This document shows positions 8,548 to 17,233 of a stretch of DNA of 64,000 bases, piece by piece. The notes under the pieces are model-generated. The model did no database searches, was not told the DNA's origin, and saw only the letters and a list, made by a program, of their open reading frames with translations. The position numbers and the translations under genes are program-made. Every line of letters starts with the position of its first letter. Position 1 is the stretch's first letter. Source of the stretch: Microbacterium sp. NIBRBAC000506063 (GTDB lineage: Bacteria > Actinomycetota > Actinomycetes > Actinomycetales > Microbacteriaceae); contig NZ_CP072876.1 of assembly GCF_017968845.1 (NCBI RefSeq), positions 1,922,001 to 1,986,000 on the forward strand. The letters are read 5' to 3'.

Positions 8548-10419
8548 ATGGCCATCGTCGACATGACACGTCCGACCACCCGCCCCATCGCCGCCATTCG
8601 CGAGTTCGGTGCAGCTCCGACCTATCAGACGCCCGGGATGTCCGCACTGCGCGCGTGGGTCGACGACATCGCCGCACTCACGCAGCCCGCCCGCATCCAC
8701 TGGATCGACGGCTCCCGCGCCGAGAACGACGCGCTTCTGCGCGGCCTCGTCGAGGAGGGCAAGCTCACCAAGCTCAACCCCGAGTGGCGCCCCGGCTCGT
8801 ACCTCGCCCGCTCGCACCCCAGCGACGTCGCCCGCACCGAGGCGCGCACCTTCATCGCCTCCGAGCGCGAGCAGGACGCCGGCCCCACGAACAACTGGGC
8901 CGACCCCGTCCAGATGCGCGCCACGATGGACGAGATCTTCGAGGGCTCCATGCGCGGACGCACGATGTACGTCGTGCCGTTCTCGATGGGCCCGGTCGGC
9001 GGACCGCTCTCGCACATCGGCGTCCAGGTCACCGACAGCGCCTACGCCGTCGCCTCCATCGGCATCATGACCCGCGTCGGCGACGCCGTCACGCGTCAGA
9101 TCGCCGACGGCGCCCCGTGGGTGAAGACCGTGCACTCGGTCGGCGCTCCCCTCGCCCCAGGCGAGGAGGACGTCGAGTGGCCCTGCAACGACGAGAAGTA
9201 CATCGTTCACTTCCCCGAGACCCTCGAGGTCTACTCCTACGGCTCGGGCTACGGCGGCAACGCGATCCTCGCGAAGAAGTGCTTCGCCCTGCGCATCGCC
9301 AGCGTCATCGCCCGTGACGAGGGATGGCTCGCCGAGCACATGCTCCTCATCCGGGTCGTCTCGCCCGGGGGCAAGCAGTACCACGTGGCCGCGGCGTTCC
9401 CCTCGGCGTGCGGCAAGACCAACCTCGCCATGCTCCGCCCGACGATCCCCGGCTGGAAGGTCGAGACGCTCGGCGACGACATCGCCTGGATCCGCCCGGG
9501 CGACGACGGCCGCCTGTGGGCGATCAACCCCGAGGCCGGCTTCTTCGGCGTGGCACCCGGCACCGGCGAGTCGACCAATGTGACGGCCGTCGAGACCCTC
9601 TGGGGAAACACGATCTTCACGAACGTCGCACTCCGTCCCGACGGCGACGTCTGGTGGGAAGGACTGACCGACGAGGCACCCGCCGAGCTCACCGACTGGG
9701 AGGGCAACCCCTGGACGCCCGACTCGGGTCGCCCTGCCGCCCACCCCAACTCCCGCTTCACGGTGTCGGCGGCGCAGTGCCCGCAGATCTCCGCCGACTG
9801 GGAGGCGCCCGAGGGCGTTCCCCTCGACGTCATCCTCTTCGGCGGTCGCCGCGCCTCCAACGTCCCGCTCGTGGTCGAGGCCACCGACTGGGCGCACGGG
9901 GTCTTCCTCGGCTCGACGATCTCCTCGGAGCGCACCGCCGCCGCCGAGGGCACGCTCGGCGAGCTCCGCCGAGACCCCTTCGCGATGCTGCCCTTCTGCG
10001 GGTACAACATGGGCGACTACTTCGCCCACTGGCTCGACGTCGGCCGCAGGCTCCGCTTCGACCGCGCACCGCGCATCTTCCAGGTCAACTGGTTCCGCCG
10101 TGGCGCCGACGGCCGGTTCCTGTGGCCGGGATTCGGCGACAACTCGCGCGTGATCGACTGGATCATCCGCCGCATCGACGGCGAGGTGACCGCGGTCGAG
10201 AGCCCGATCGGGCGTCTGCCGCGCGTCGAGGACCTCAACCTCGACGGGCTCGACCTGCCCGAGGCCGATCTCGAAGAGCTCTTCTCCGTCGACCCGGCGG
10301 CGTGGGAGGTCGAGGCGGATGCCACGGACGCCTTCTTCGACACCTTCGGCGAGACGCTGCCGGCGGCCCTGCGCTCCGAGCTCGCCTCCCTGCGCTACCG
10401 GCTCGCGCAAGCGAAGTAG
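8548..10419 (+). CDS. pckG: Phosphoenolpyruvate carboxykinase (GTP)
   Basis: A 623-residue GTP-type PEPCK converting oxaloacetate plus GTP to PEP, the entry step of gluconeogenesis. The kinase loop [13 protein letters not shown] (P-loop with the reactive cysteine), GDDIAWI, and the GTP-type segments [21 protein letters not shown] and [12 protein letters not shown] are all present and in frame. ATG 8548 is chosen for the GAGGAGAAG site just upstream; GTG 8545 overlaps that site. Divergent from the RamB-type regulator and closed by a strong terminator at 10432-10489, so it is a single-gene unit. Confidence 0.96.
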   Translation: MAIVDMTRPTTRPIAAIREFGAAPTYQTPGMSALRAWVDDIAALTQPARIHWIDGSRAENDALLRGLVEEGKLTKLNPEWRPGSYLARSHPSDVARTEARTFIASEREQDAGPTNNWADPVQMRATMDEIFEGSMRGRTMYVVPFSMGPVGGPLSHIGVQVTDSAYAVASIGIMTRVGDAVTRQIADGAPWVKTVHSVGAPLAPGEEDVEWPCNDEKYIVHFPETLEVYSYGSGYGGNAILAKKCFALRIASVIARDEGWLAEHMLLIRVVSPGGKQYHVAAAFPSACGKTNLAMLRPTIPGWKVETLGDDIAWIRPGDDGRLWAINPEAGFFGVAPGTGESTNVTAVETLWGNTIFTNVALRPDGDVWWEGLTDEAPAELTDWEGNPWTPDSGRPAAHPNSRFTVSAAQCPQISADWEAPEGVPLDVILFGGRRASNVPLVVEATDWAHGVFLGSTISSERTAAAEGTLGELRRDPFAMLPFCGYNMGDYFAHWLDVGRRLRFDRAPRIFQVNWFRRGADGRFLWPGFGDNSRVIDWIIRRIDGEVTAVESPIGRLPRVEDLNLDGLDLPEADLEELFSVDPAAWEVEADATDAFFDTFGETLPAALRSELASLRYRLAQAK

Positions 10420-10431
10420 CGCCCCCAGACC

Positions 10432-10489
10432 CGCGGTGAGCGGATGCGACGGTAGGGGATAACCGTCTCGTCCGCTCACCGCGATTTTT
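10432..10489 (+). terminator. Rho-independent terminator after pckG
   Basis: Arms CGCGGTGAGCGGA (10432-10444) and TCCGCTCACCGCG (10471-10483) pair perfectly over 13 bases, with a further CGG/CCG pairing inside, then ATTTTT at 10484-10489. Confidence 0.92.
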
Positions 10490-10539
10490 CTGCCGGGAGC
10501 GCGGTGCCTCCCGCATCCGATGCTCGCTATTCTGTGCGG

Positions 10540-11331
10540 ATGCCCCTGACACCGCGACGTGACCCGCATCGCTTCATCCTGGAGTTCGCCGACGACTTCT
10601 CCGGCGCGGCCCTCGACCCGGACAAGTGGATCGCCGAGTACCTGCCGCAGTGGACGGCGCCGGGTCAGGGCGCCGCTCGGTACGACATCGACGAACGCGG
10701 ACTGCGTCTCCGGATCGACGCCGACCAGCCCGAGTGGCGCGACGGCGACGGGGGCACGCGGGTCTCCAGCATCCAGACGGGGCTGTACTCCGGTCGGGCG
10801 GGCTCGGATGCCGGTACGCATCGTTACACGCCCGGACTGGTCGTGCGCACGCCGGTCCCCACACGGCGGCTCTGGACGCCCGCCGGCGGCTTCGTCGAGG
10901 CGACGTTGAGCGCGAGCGCCGATCCGACGTGCATGCTCGCGGTCTGGCTGGTGGGTCTCGAGGAGCGTTCCCCGGAGGAGTCGGGCGAGATCACGATCGC
11001 CGAGCTCTTCGGCGATGCGGTGAGCCCCGCGGGCTCACGGGTGCGGCTCGGCGTGAAGGCGATCAACGACCCCCGCGCGCAGGACGACGTCATCGATGTG
11101 CCGGTGGACTTCGACGCGGCAGAGCCTCACCGCTATGCCGCCGCCTGGGATGCCGACTCGGTCGACTTCTACGTCGACGATCGGCTGGTCCACCATGTCG
11201 ACCAGGGCTTCGACTACCCGATGCAGCTCATGATCGACCTCTTCGAGTTCCCCGCGTCCGCGCTGCGGAAGGAGGCGGAGTACCCCAAGTCCGCCTGCGT
11301 GCACGGGGTGCGAGGCTACCGTCTGCGCTGA
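10540..11331 (+). CDS. Glycoside hydrolase family 16-like / concanavalin-fold protein with altered catalytic motif
   Basis: A 263-residue protein with GH16-like features: FADDFSGAALDPDKW near the start, GLVVRTP and a WDADSVDFYVDDRLVHH strand pair. The catalytic ExDxxE segment appears as GEITIAELFG, so the middle Asp is Thr while both Glu remain. I see no signal peptide, so it would be cytoplasmic, which is unusual for GH16. It may be a non-catalytic or divergent enzyme. ATG 10540 is preferred over GTG 10504 because a -10 box TATTCT (10528-10533) ends six bases before it, the same leaderless arrangement as elsewhere in the window. Confidence 0.65.
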   Translation: MPLTPRRDPHRFILEFADDFSGAALDPDKWIAEYLPQWTAPGQGAARYDIDERGLRLRIDADQPEWRDGDGGTRVSSIQTGLYSGRAGSDAGTHRYTPGLVVRTPVPTRRLWTPAGGFVEATLSASADPTCMLAVWLVGLEERSPEESGEITIAELFGDAVSPAGSRVRLGVKAINDPRAQDDVIDVPVDFDAAEPHRYAAAWDADSVDFYVDDRLVHHVDQGFDYPMQLMIDLFEFPASALRKEAEYPKSACVHGVRGYRLR

Positions 11332-11382
11332 CGTCGCCGGGCGCAGAGGCCGAGTGTCGGAACCCGAACATAGGATGGTTCG

Positions 11383-12324
11383 GTGCCTGCATCCGTCATC
11401 TCCGCCCAGGGCCTCGTGAAGTCCTACAAGATCAAGGGGAAGCCCGACTTCCTCGCCGTCGACGGCCTCGACTTCGAGGTCGCCCCCGGAGAGTCGTTCG
11501 GTCTTCTCGGTCCCAACGGGGCGGGAAAGTCCACGACGATGAAGATGATCGGCGCGGTCTCGACGCGCACCGCGGGCGACCTGAGCATCCTCGGGCTCGA
11601 CCCGGATCAGTACGGGCCCGAGATCCGTTCGCGGCTGGGCGTCGTCCCGCAGCAGGACAACCTCGACGGCGAGCTCAACGCGCGCGAGAATCTCTTCATC
11701 TACGGTCGCTATTTCGGCCTGCCCGCCAAGGTCTGCCATGAGAAGGCCGACGAGCTGCTCGCCTTCGCCCAGCTGGAGGAGAAGGCCAAGAGCAAGGTCG
11801 ACGCGCTCTCGGGAGGCATGAAACGGCGTCTCACGATCGCCCGCGGGCTCATGAACGATCCGCGCATCCTGCTGCTCGACGAGCCGACGACGGGTCTCGA
11901 CCCGCAGGCGCGCCACGTGCTGTGGGACCGCCTCTTCCGCCTCAAGGAGCGCGGCACGACCCTCGTGCTGACGACGCACTACATGGACGAGGCCGAGCAG
12001 CTGTGCGACCGGCTCATCGTCGTCGACAAGGGTCGGATCATGGCCGAGGGCACGCCGTCCTCGCTCATCCGCGAGTACTCCAGCCGCGAGGTGCTCGAGG
12101 TGCGCTTCGGCTCCGACCGCAACGAGCAGACCGCGGGTCAGCTGCAGGGCATCGGCGACCGCATCGAGGTGCTGCCCGACCGCATCCTCATCTACGCGCA
12201 CGACGGCGAGGCCGCGCTCGAGAGGGTGACGGCGGCGGGGCTGCACCCGCGGACGTCGCTCGTGCGCCGCTCCTCGCTGGAAGACGTGTTCCTGCGCCTG
12301 ACCGGAAGGTCGCTGATCGAATGA
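11383..12324 (+). CDS. ABC exporter ATP-binding protein, DrrA/NodI type
   Basis: A 313-residue ATPase with Walker A GPNGAGKSTTM, Q-loop VPQQDNLDGEL, signature ALSGGMKRRLTIARGLM, Walker B ILLLDEPTTGLD and switch His in LTTHYMDEAEQL. The pattern is that of drug, lipid or lipo-oligosaccharide exporters (DrrA/NodI). A C-terminal domain follows from about residue 225. GTG 11383 is six bases after a -10 box TAGGAT (11371-11376), so probably leaderless. Its stop overlaps the first permease start (ATGA), and a second permease follows, making a three-gene transporter operon. Substrate unknown. Confidence 0.9.
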   Translation: MPASVISAQGLVKSYKIKGKPDFLAVDGLDFEVAPGESFGLLGPNGAGKSTTMKMIGAVSTRTAGDLSILGLDPDQYGPEIRSRLGVVPQQDNLDGELNARENLFIYGRYFGLPAKVCHEKADELLAFAQLEEKAKSKVDALSGGMKRRLTIARGLMNDPRILLLDEPTTGLDPQARHVLWDRLFRLKERGTTLVLTTHYMDEAEQLCDRLIVVDKGRIMAEGTPSSLIREYSSREVLEVRFGSDRNEQTAGQLQGIGDRIEVLPDRILIYAHDGEAALERVTAAGLHPRTSLVRRSSLEDVFLRLTGRSLIE

Positions 12325-13232
12325 CCCTTCCGACGGTTGGTGAGCCCACCGAACCACAGGGCCCGGAGGGAGAGTCGGGTCCCGCGGAGCGCCCGCACCC
12401 GTCGCTCGACGAGCTGCGCGCGGAGGCGATGGCCTGGGGGCGCAAGCCTCGTGCGCGAGGCAGCTGGTACGTGACCGAGCACATGGTGCGCGCGATGCGC
12501 GCCTACGGCTGGACGATCATCGTCGGCGCCCTCGGGCAGCCGGTCGTCTATCTGCTGGGGCTCGTGGTGGGCCTGGCCGCACTCATCGACGCGCCGATCG
12601 TCAGCAATGGCGTGGAGGTCTCCTATCTGGTCTTCGTCGCGCCGGCGCTGCTGATGTCGGCGACGATCTCGGTGGCGTCCGAGGAGTTCACCTATCCGGT
12701 CATGGCCGGCTTCAAGTGGCGTCGCTACTTCTTCGGCTTCAGCGCTTCCTCGCTCTCGCCGGGACAGATCGCCACCGGCGTCGTCTTCGGCGCCACCGCG
12801 CGCATGGCGGTCGTGTCGGTGGCCTACGTCGGCCTGCTCTATCTCTTCGGGGCGATCCCGAACGTCGCCTGGGGGTGGCTGTCGGTCTTCGTGGGGATCC
12901 TGGCCGGTCTCGCCTTCGGCGTGCCGCTCATGGCCTACGCCGCCTCCATCGAAGACGACAAGGGGCAGTTCGCGCTCGTGCAGAGGTTCGTCTTCATGCC
13001 GATGTTCCTGTTCTCCGGCACGTTCTACCCGCTCGCTGTCCTGCCGATCTGGCTGCAGTGGATCGGCTGGATCTCGCCGCTGTGGCACGCCGCGGAGCTC
13101 GGCCGCGCCCTCACCTACGACCATGTCGTCGCGCCGTGGATGATCGCCGTGCACCTGGGGTATCTGATCCTGTTGATCATCGTCGGATACGTCATCGGAC
13201 GCCGCCTGTTCCAGAGGAGGCTGGCGAAGTGA
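12321..13232 (+). CDS. ABC-2 type exporter permease (NodJ/DrrB-like), first subunit
   Basis: A 303-residue membrane protein with about six hydrophobic segments and a hydrophilic Pro/Glu-rich head of ~45 residues. The block FVFMPMFLFSGTFYPLAVLP and the following ISPLWHAAELGR are characteristic of ABC-2 permeases of the NodJ/DrrB family. Coupled at both ends: ATGA overlap with the ATPase and GTGA overlap with the second permease. With two different permeases the transporter is presumably a heterodimer. Confidence 0.88.
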   Translation: MTLPTVGEPTEPQGPEGESGPAERPHPSLDELRAEAMAWGRKPRARGSWYVTEHMVRAMRAYGWTIIVGALGQPVVYLLGLVVGLAALIDAPIVSNGVEVSYLVFVAPALLMSATISVASEEFTYPVMAGFKWRRYFFGFSASSLSPGQIATGVVFGATARMAVVSVAYVGLLYLFGAIPNVAWGWLSVFVGILAGLAFGVPLMAYAASIEDDKGQFALVQRFVFMPMFLFSGTFYPLAVLPIWLQWIGWISPLWHAAELGRALTYDHVVAPWMIAVHLGYLILLIIVGYVIGRRLFQRRLAK

Positions 13233-14062
13233 CCCTTCAGCACGCACCGCTGCCGACGACCGGTACCCGTCGCACCGGCGGAGTCCGCTCGCTCTGGGCG
13301 GGCAATCCCGGCGCCGTCGTGCAGCGGGGCTTCATCGCCGCACGCTCATCGAGCTGGGTGGTCATCCTCTCCGGCTTCTTCGAGCCGGTGTTCTACCTGC
13401 TCTCGATGGGGATCGGCCTGAGCGCGCTCATCGGCGACGTCGAGACCTCCACCGGGCTCGAGGTGTCGTACGCCGCCTTCATCGCGCCGGCACTCCTGGC
13501 CGTCTCGGCGATGAACGGCGCGATCTACGACTCCACCTGGAACGTCTTCTTCAAGCTCAACTACGGCAAGCTCTACGAGGGGATGCTGGCGACCTCGCTC
13601 GGGTCCCTCGACGTCGCCCTGGGCGAGATCCTCTACGCCCTCATGCGCGGGCTCCTGTACGCGTCGGGCTTCATGATCATCATGCAGTTCGCCGGGCTCA
13701 ACCTCTCCTGGACGGCGCTGCTCGCCCTCCCGGCGGTGCTGCTCATCGGCTTCGGCTTCGCCAGTGTCGGCATGGCGATCACGAGCTACATGAAGGCCTT
13801 CCAGCACATGGACTGGATCAACTTCGTGCTGCTGCCGATGTTCCTGTTCTCGGCGACGCTGTACCCGATCACGGTGTACCCCGAGTTCGTGCAGTGGATC
13901 GTGAAGGCGCTGCCGCTGTGGCACGGTGTCGAGCTCATCCGCGGGCTCACCACGGGCGTGCTGCACACCGGCATGATCTGGCATGTCCTGTACTACGTGG
14001 TCATGATCGCGGTCGGCCTGGTCTTCACGACCAAGAGGCTGCGGGCGCTGTTCCTGGACTGA
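13229..14062 (+). CDS. ABC-2 type exporter permease (NodJ/DrrB-like), second subunit
   Basis: A 277-residue paralogue of the preceding permease. Shared blocks are SGFFEPVFYLLSMGIGL near the N-terminus and VLLPMFLFSATLYPITVYP followed by ALPLWHGVELIRGLT in the C-terminal half. About six transmembrane segments. GTG start overlaps the upstream stop by 4 bases. The next gene is convergent, with only 9 bases between stops and no obvious terminator. Confidence 0.88.
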   Translation: MTLQHAPLPTTGTRRTGGVRSLWAGNPGAVVQRGFIAARSSSWVVILSGFFEPVFYLLSMGIGLSALIGDVETSTGLEVSYAAFIAPALLAVSAMNGAIYDSTWNVFFKLNYGKLYEGMLATSLGSLDVALGEILYALMRGLLYASGFMIIMQFAGLNLSWTALLALPAVLLIGFGFASVGMAITSYMKAFQHMDWINFVLLPMFLFSATLYPITVYPEFVQWIVKALPLWHGVELIRGLTTGVLHTGMIWHVLYYVVMIAVGLVFTTKRLRALFLD

Positions 14063-14071
14063 CGCCGCGGT

Positions 14072-16002
14072 TCACGCCAACAGCTGGTGCCGGGCGAGGT
14101 CGCGATACAGCGGCGTCGATTCGATGAGCTCGGCGTGCGTGCCCTGCCCGACCACGCGGCCGGCCTCGAGCACCACGATGAGGTCGCTGTCGACGACGGT
14201 GGAGAGCCGGTGGGCGATCACCACGAGCGTGCGGCCGGTGGCGACGGCGTCGATCGCCTCCCGCATCCGCTGCTCGTTGACGCCGTCGAGGGAGGAGGTC
14301 GACTCGTCCAGAAGCAGGATCGGCGCCTCGGTGAGCAGTGCGCGGGCGATGGCGAGGCGCTGACGCTCACCGCCGGAGAGCATCACGCCGTCCTCGCCGA
14401 CGGGTACATCGAGACCGAGCGGGCTGCGTTCGAGCACGTCGCCCAGGTTCACCGCGCGCAGCACGCGCTCGCAGTCGGCGTCGGATGCCGTGGGGGAGGC
14501 GAGCCGCAGATTGTCGGCGAGGGTGCCGGCGAGGGTGGGGGCGTCCTGCTCGACGTAGCCGAACTGCGCGCGCAGCTGCGCGCGCGGATACGTGCGGATG
14601 TCGTGGCCGTCCAGGCGGATCGACCCGCCCGTCGGATCGTAGAAGCGCTCGATGAGGGAGAGGATCGTGCTCTTGCCGGCGCCGCTCGGGCCGACGAGTG
14701 CGACGCGGGCGCCGCGCGGCACGGCGAAGGAGACCCCGCGCAGGACCTCGCGGTCCGCGGGGCGAGAGACCCTTCGGCCGGCTCAGGAACCGGATGTGGA
14801 AGCAACGAGGTCGACTCGGTACCGTCCCGCTCGAGGTGCGCGTCGACGAGCAGCGAGTGCGCCTCCGAGGCTGCGGCCTCCCGGGCGGCGATGACCGCGT
14901 CCGGGTACCGGAAGCGGACGTCGTGGAAGGAGAGGGCTGCGGCATCCGATGTCGGCTCTTCGACAGGGAGCGCGGCGGCGATCGCGGCGTCGTCTGCGTC
15001 TTCGTCGGGGAGCTCGAGCACCTCCTGGATGCGGCCGAGCGCGCCGAGCGCCTGGTTGATCGAGGTGATCGCGCCGAAGGTCGAGGCCAGCGGCATGATC
15101 AGCATGAACAGGAACATCACGAACACCACGAGCGAGGCGACCGTGATCGCCCCTGAGGCCACGCGCAGACCGCCGACGCCCAGCACGACCAGCAGCGACA
15201 GTTGCATCGCGACGCCCGCGATCGGCACGACGAGCGCGGAGATCTTCGCGATGCGCACGCCGATGCCGTAGGCCTCCTTCGCCCGCTCGGTGACGGCGTC
15301 CTTCTCACGCTCGGTGGCCCCCGAGGCGCGGATGGTGCGGATCGAGCCCACCGCGCGCTCGACGCCGGAGGCGAGCTCGCCGACCTTCTCCTGCTGGGCG
15401 GCGGAGGCGGTGCGGATGCGGGAGCTCAGCAGCACCACGACCACGACCGAGCCGCCGATCACCACGACGATGAGCAGCAGCAGTATCGGGTCGATGATGA
15501 GCATCGCCACGAGGGATCCGAGGAAGAGGAGGACGTTGCCGACGGCGTCCGCGAGCCCTTGGGTCAGCACGGCGTAGAGGAGCGTCGTGTCGGTGCCGAC
15601 GCGCGAGACGAGGTCGCCGGTGCGGCGCGCGTCGAACTCGCGGACGGGCAGGTGCAGGATGCGGGCGATGAGCTGTCGGCGGCTGGAGTAGACGACGGCG
15701 GTGCCGGTGCGCTGGAGGAGATAGTGCTGATAGCCGGAGATCACCGAAGAGATCACGACCAGTGCGACGAGCACCCATACGAGGACGCCGAGCACGCCGC
15801 CGTCCTGCACGTCCTGGATGAGCTGTCCGACCAGCAGCGGCTGTGCGAGCGAGGCGATCGCGCCGGCGACGCTGAGGATCGCCACGACGATCAGCGTGCG
15901 CTTGTGCTCGAAGAGATAGGGGAGGAGCTGGCGGAACGTGGCGCGGGGACCGTCGTGTTCAGCGCCTCGTCCGCGGCGGCGTGTGATCGCCGTGCGCGAC
16001 AT
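14072..16002 (-). CDS. ABC half-exporter with fused membrane and ATPase domains, with one apparent sequencing frameshift
   Basis: A 643-residue exporter (after correction). Residues ~25-330 carry the six-helix transmembrane domain (RQLLPYLFEHKRTLIVVAIL; FDARRTGDLVSRVGTDTTLL), followed by the ATPase: Walker A GPSGAGKSTILSLIERFYDP, Q-loop GYVEQDAPTLAG, signature MLSGGERQRLAIARALL, Walker B ILLLDESTSSLD, switch His in VIAHRLSTV. The G run 14759-14762 lacks one base. Between the first ATPase strand and Walker A an unusual stretch of ~45 residues includes LLPHPVPEPAEGS, which looks like translated repeat DNA. The gene lies 24 bases after the small HTH gene and probably shares its promoter. Likely a drug or lipid exporter; substrate unknown. 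Confidence 0.88.
14769..14792. repeat. Short dispersed-repeat-like sequence inside the ABC exporter gene
   Basis: The plus strand reads CCCTTCGGCCGGCTCAGGA here, close to the CCTTCGACAGGCTCAGG sequence that, from general knowledge, is scattered in many high-GC genomes. In frame it encodes the PEPAEG stretch that interrupts the ATPase domain. Only one copy is present in this window. Confidence 0.4.
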
Positions 16003-16026
16003 GGTGACCTCGTTCTCAGGGTTTGC

Positions 16027-16233
16027 TCAACTATGGCCGTATTTCCTATGCGCGGCCTGCTTGCTCACGCCCAGGGCGCTCGCGATCGCCTGCCAGGAGT
16101 ACCCGGCCAGACGGGCACGGCGCACCTGCACCTCTTCGGCGCGGGCGATCTCCTGGCGGAGGTCGCCGAGTCGCCGGATCTCGGCGAGCGGTTCGCGTTC
16201 CGGATCGAGGGCGGATGCGGTGCGCAGGGTCAT
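16027..16233 (-). CDS. Small helix-turn-helix protein, likely autoregulator of the ABC exporter
   Basis: A 68-residue protein. The first half is charged and helical (RRLGDLRQEIARAEEVQVRR); the C-terminal half is a compact HTH, YSWQAIASALGVSKQAAHRK. Similar short HTH proteins are common in actinobacteria; I cannot name a characterised one. The promoter region carries two 18-base palindromes covering the -35 and -10 boxes, so autorepression is likely. The -10 box TAGATT ends six bases before ATG, so the mRNA should be leaderless. The ABC exporter follows after 24 bases on the same strand. Confidence 0.75.
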   Translation of the reverse strand: MTLRTASALDPEREPLAEIRRLGDLRQEIARAEEVQVRRARLAGYSWQAIASALGVSKQAAHRKYGHS

Positions 16234-16280
16234 GGTGTCAATCTACATTGACGCGCGAGTGCTGTCAACCAATATTGACG
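16234..16280 (-). promoter_or_regulatory. Leaderless promoter with tandem palindromic operators
   Basis: On the minus strand TTGACA (16263-16268) and TAGATT (16240-16245) are separated by 17 bases, a near-ideal sigma-A promoter, and the start codon follows the -10 box by six bases. Two 18-base sites of form TGTCAAT/C...ATTGACG lie at 16236-16253 and 16263-16280, 27 bases apart centre to centre, one on the -10 and one on the -35. A dimeric repressor binding both would block polymerase. Confidence 0.85.
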
Positions 16281-16320
16281 CGGACTCCTCCGCCTTCGCG
16301 TCGAGGAGGGGAGAGAGGTG

Positions 16321-16671
16321 TTACCAGATGACCGCGATCGCGGCGTTGGCGAGGGTCAGCAGACCGATGAGCCAGAAGATCACGGCGGGCGGCGTGCCGT
16401 CGGCGCTCTTGCGCTGGCGGCCGGCGCCGATGCCGAGCAGGGCACCGATCACGAGCAGGATGACCAGCTTGATGCCGATCTTCATGTAGTTCAGATCCGC
16501 ATCGCCCCACGGGGCCGCCAGGGCGAACCCGGCGACGGCGGCGATGGCCAGCCCCCAGTGCATCGCGCGGTTGATCGTGCGCTTTCCGAGGGCCTCCACG
16601 ACCCATCCGCCGAAGAGGACGGCGAACCCCCCGAGGTGGACCAGGACGACGACATCGCGCAGCGTTTCCAT
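16321..16671 (-). CDS. Small integral membrane protein of unknown function
   Basis: A 116-residue protein with four predicted hydrophobic segments (about residues 5-25, 37-54, 64-84, 95-115) and short polar loops. I do not recognise a characterised family; there are no catalytic motifs. A -10 box TAGCGT (16678-16683) ends six bases before ATG 16671, so it has its own leaderless promoter and is not part of the rib operon, whose last gene ends 79 bases upstream on the same strand. Confidence 0.7.
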   Translation of the reverse strand: METLRDVVVLVHLGGFAVLFGGWVVEALGKRTINRAMHWGLAIAAVAGFALAAPWGDADLNYMKIGIKLVILLVIGALLGIGAGRQRKSADGTPPAVIFWLIGLLTLANAAIAVIW

Positions 16672-16750
16672 GCCTTCACGCTACGTCGGATGCCGCCCCG
16701 CCGCTAGGAAGGCAGACCTGACCTCGACAGGCCCGTCGCCCTCGTCTCGC

Positions 16751-17233
16751 TCAGCGTGCGGTGCCGCGCAGGTCGCGGACGACGATCGCGGTGCGCAGCG
16801 CGGCATCCGCCGCCTCCGCGCCCTTGTCCTCGGTCGAACCGGGAAGCCCCGCCCGGTCCAGACCCTGCTGCTCGTCGTCCAGGGTCAGCACGCCGAAGCC
16901 GACGGGCTTGCCGGCGTCGAGCGAGACGCGCGTGAGGCCATCGGTGGTCGCCGCCGACACGTACTCGAAGTGGGGCGTGCCACCGCGGATGATGACACCG
17001 AGCGCGACCACGGCATCCGCTCCGCCGGCGAAGGCGGCCTGCGCGGCCACCGCGAGCTCGAAGGAACCCGGAACGCGCACGAGGCGGTGCGCGGCACCGG
17101 CGGCGTCGAGCACGCGCTGCGCGCCGGCGATGAGGCCATCGGTGATCGTGTCGTGCCAGGTGCCGGCGATGACGACGACGTTCACGCCGGCACCGTCGAC
17201 CGCCTCGCGTTCCGGGGCTCCTGCTCCGCTCAC
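16751..17233 (-). CDS. ribH: 6,7-dimethyl-8-ribityllumazine synthase
   Basis: A 160-residue lumazine synthase condensing the pyrimidinedione from RibD with dihydroxybutanone phosphate from RibBA. Family marks are VRVPGSFELAVAAQ, VVALGVIIRGGTPHFEYVS with the catalytic histidine, and PVGFGVLTLDDEQQGLDRAG. Last gene of the rib operon; its start overlaps the ribBA stop by 4 bases. It assembles as an icosahedral or pentameric complex in the family. Confidence 0.96.
   Translation of the reverse strand: MSGAGAPEREAVDGAGVNVVVIAGTWHDTITDGLIAGAQRVLDAAGAAHRLVRVPGSFELAVAAQAAFAGGADAVVALGVIIRGGTPHFEYVSAATTDGLTRVSLDAGKPVGFGVLTLDDEQQGLDRAGLPGSTEDKGAEAADAALRTAIVVRDLRGTAR

Noticed and set aside
8488-10821. 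Long open frame on the minus strand opposite pckG and the GH16-like gene
   Set aside because: It is a shadow of high-GC coding sequence: residues are mostly Arg, Gly, Ala and Val without motifs, and pckG is fully convincing on the plus strand.
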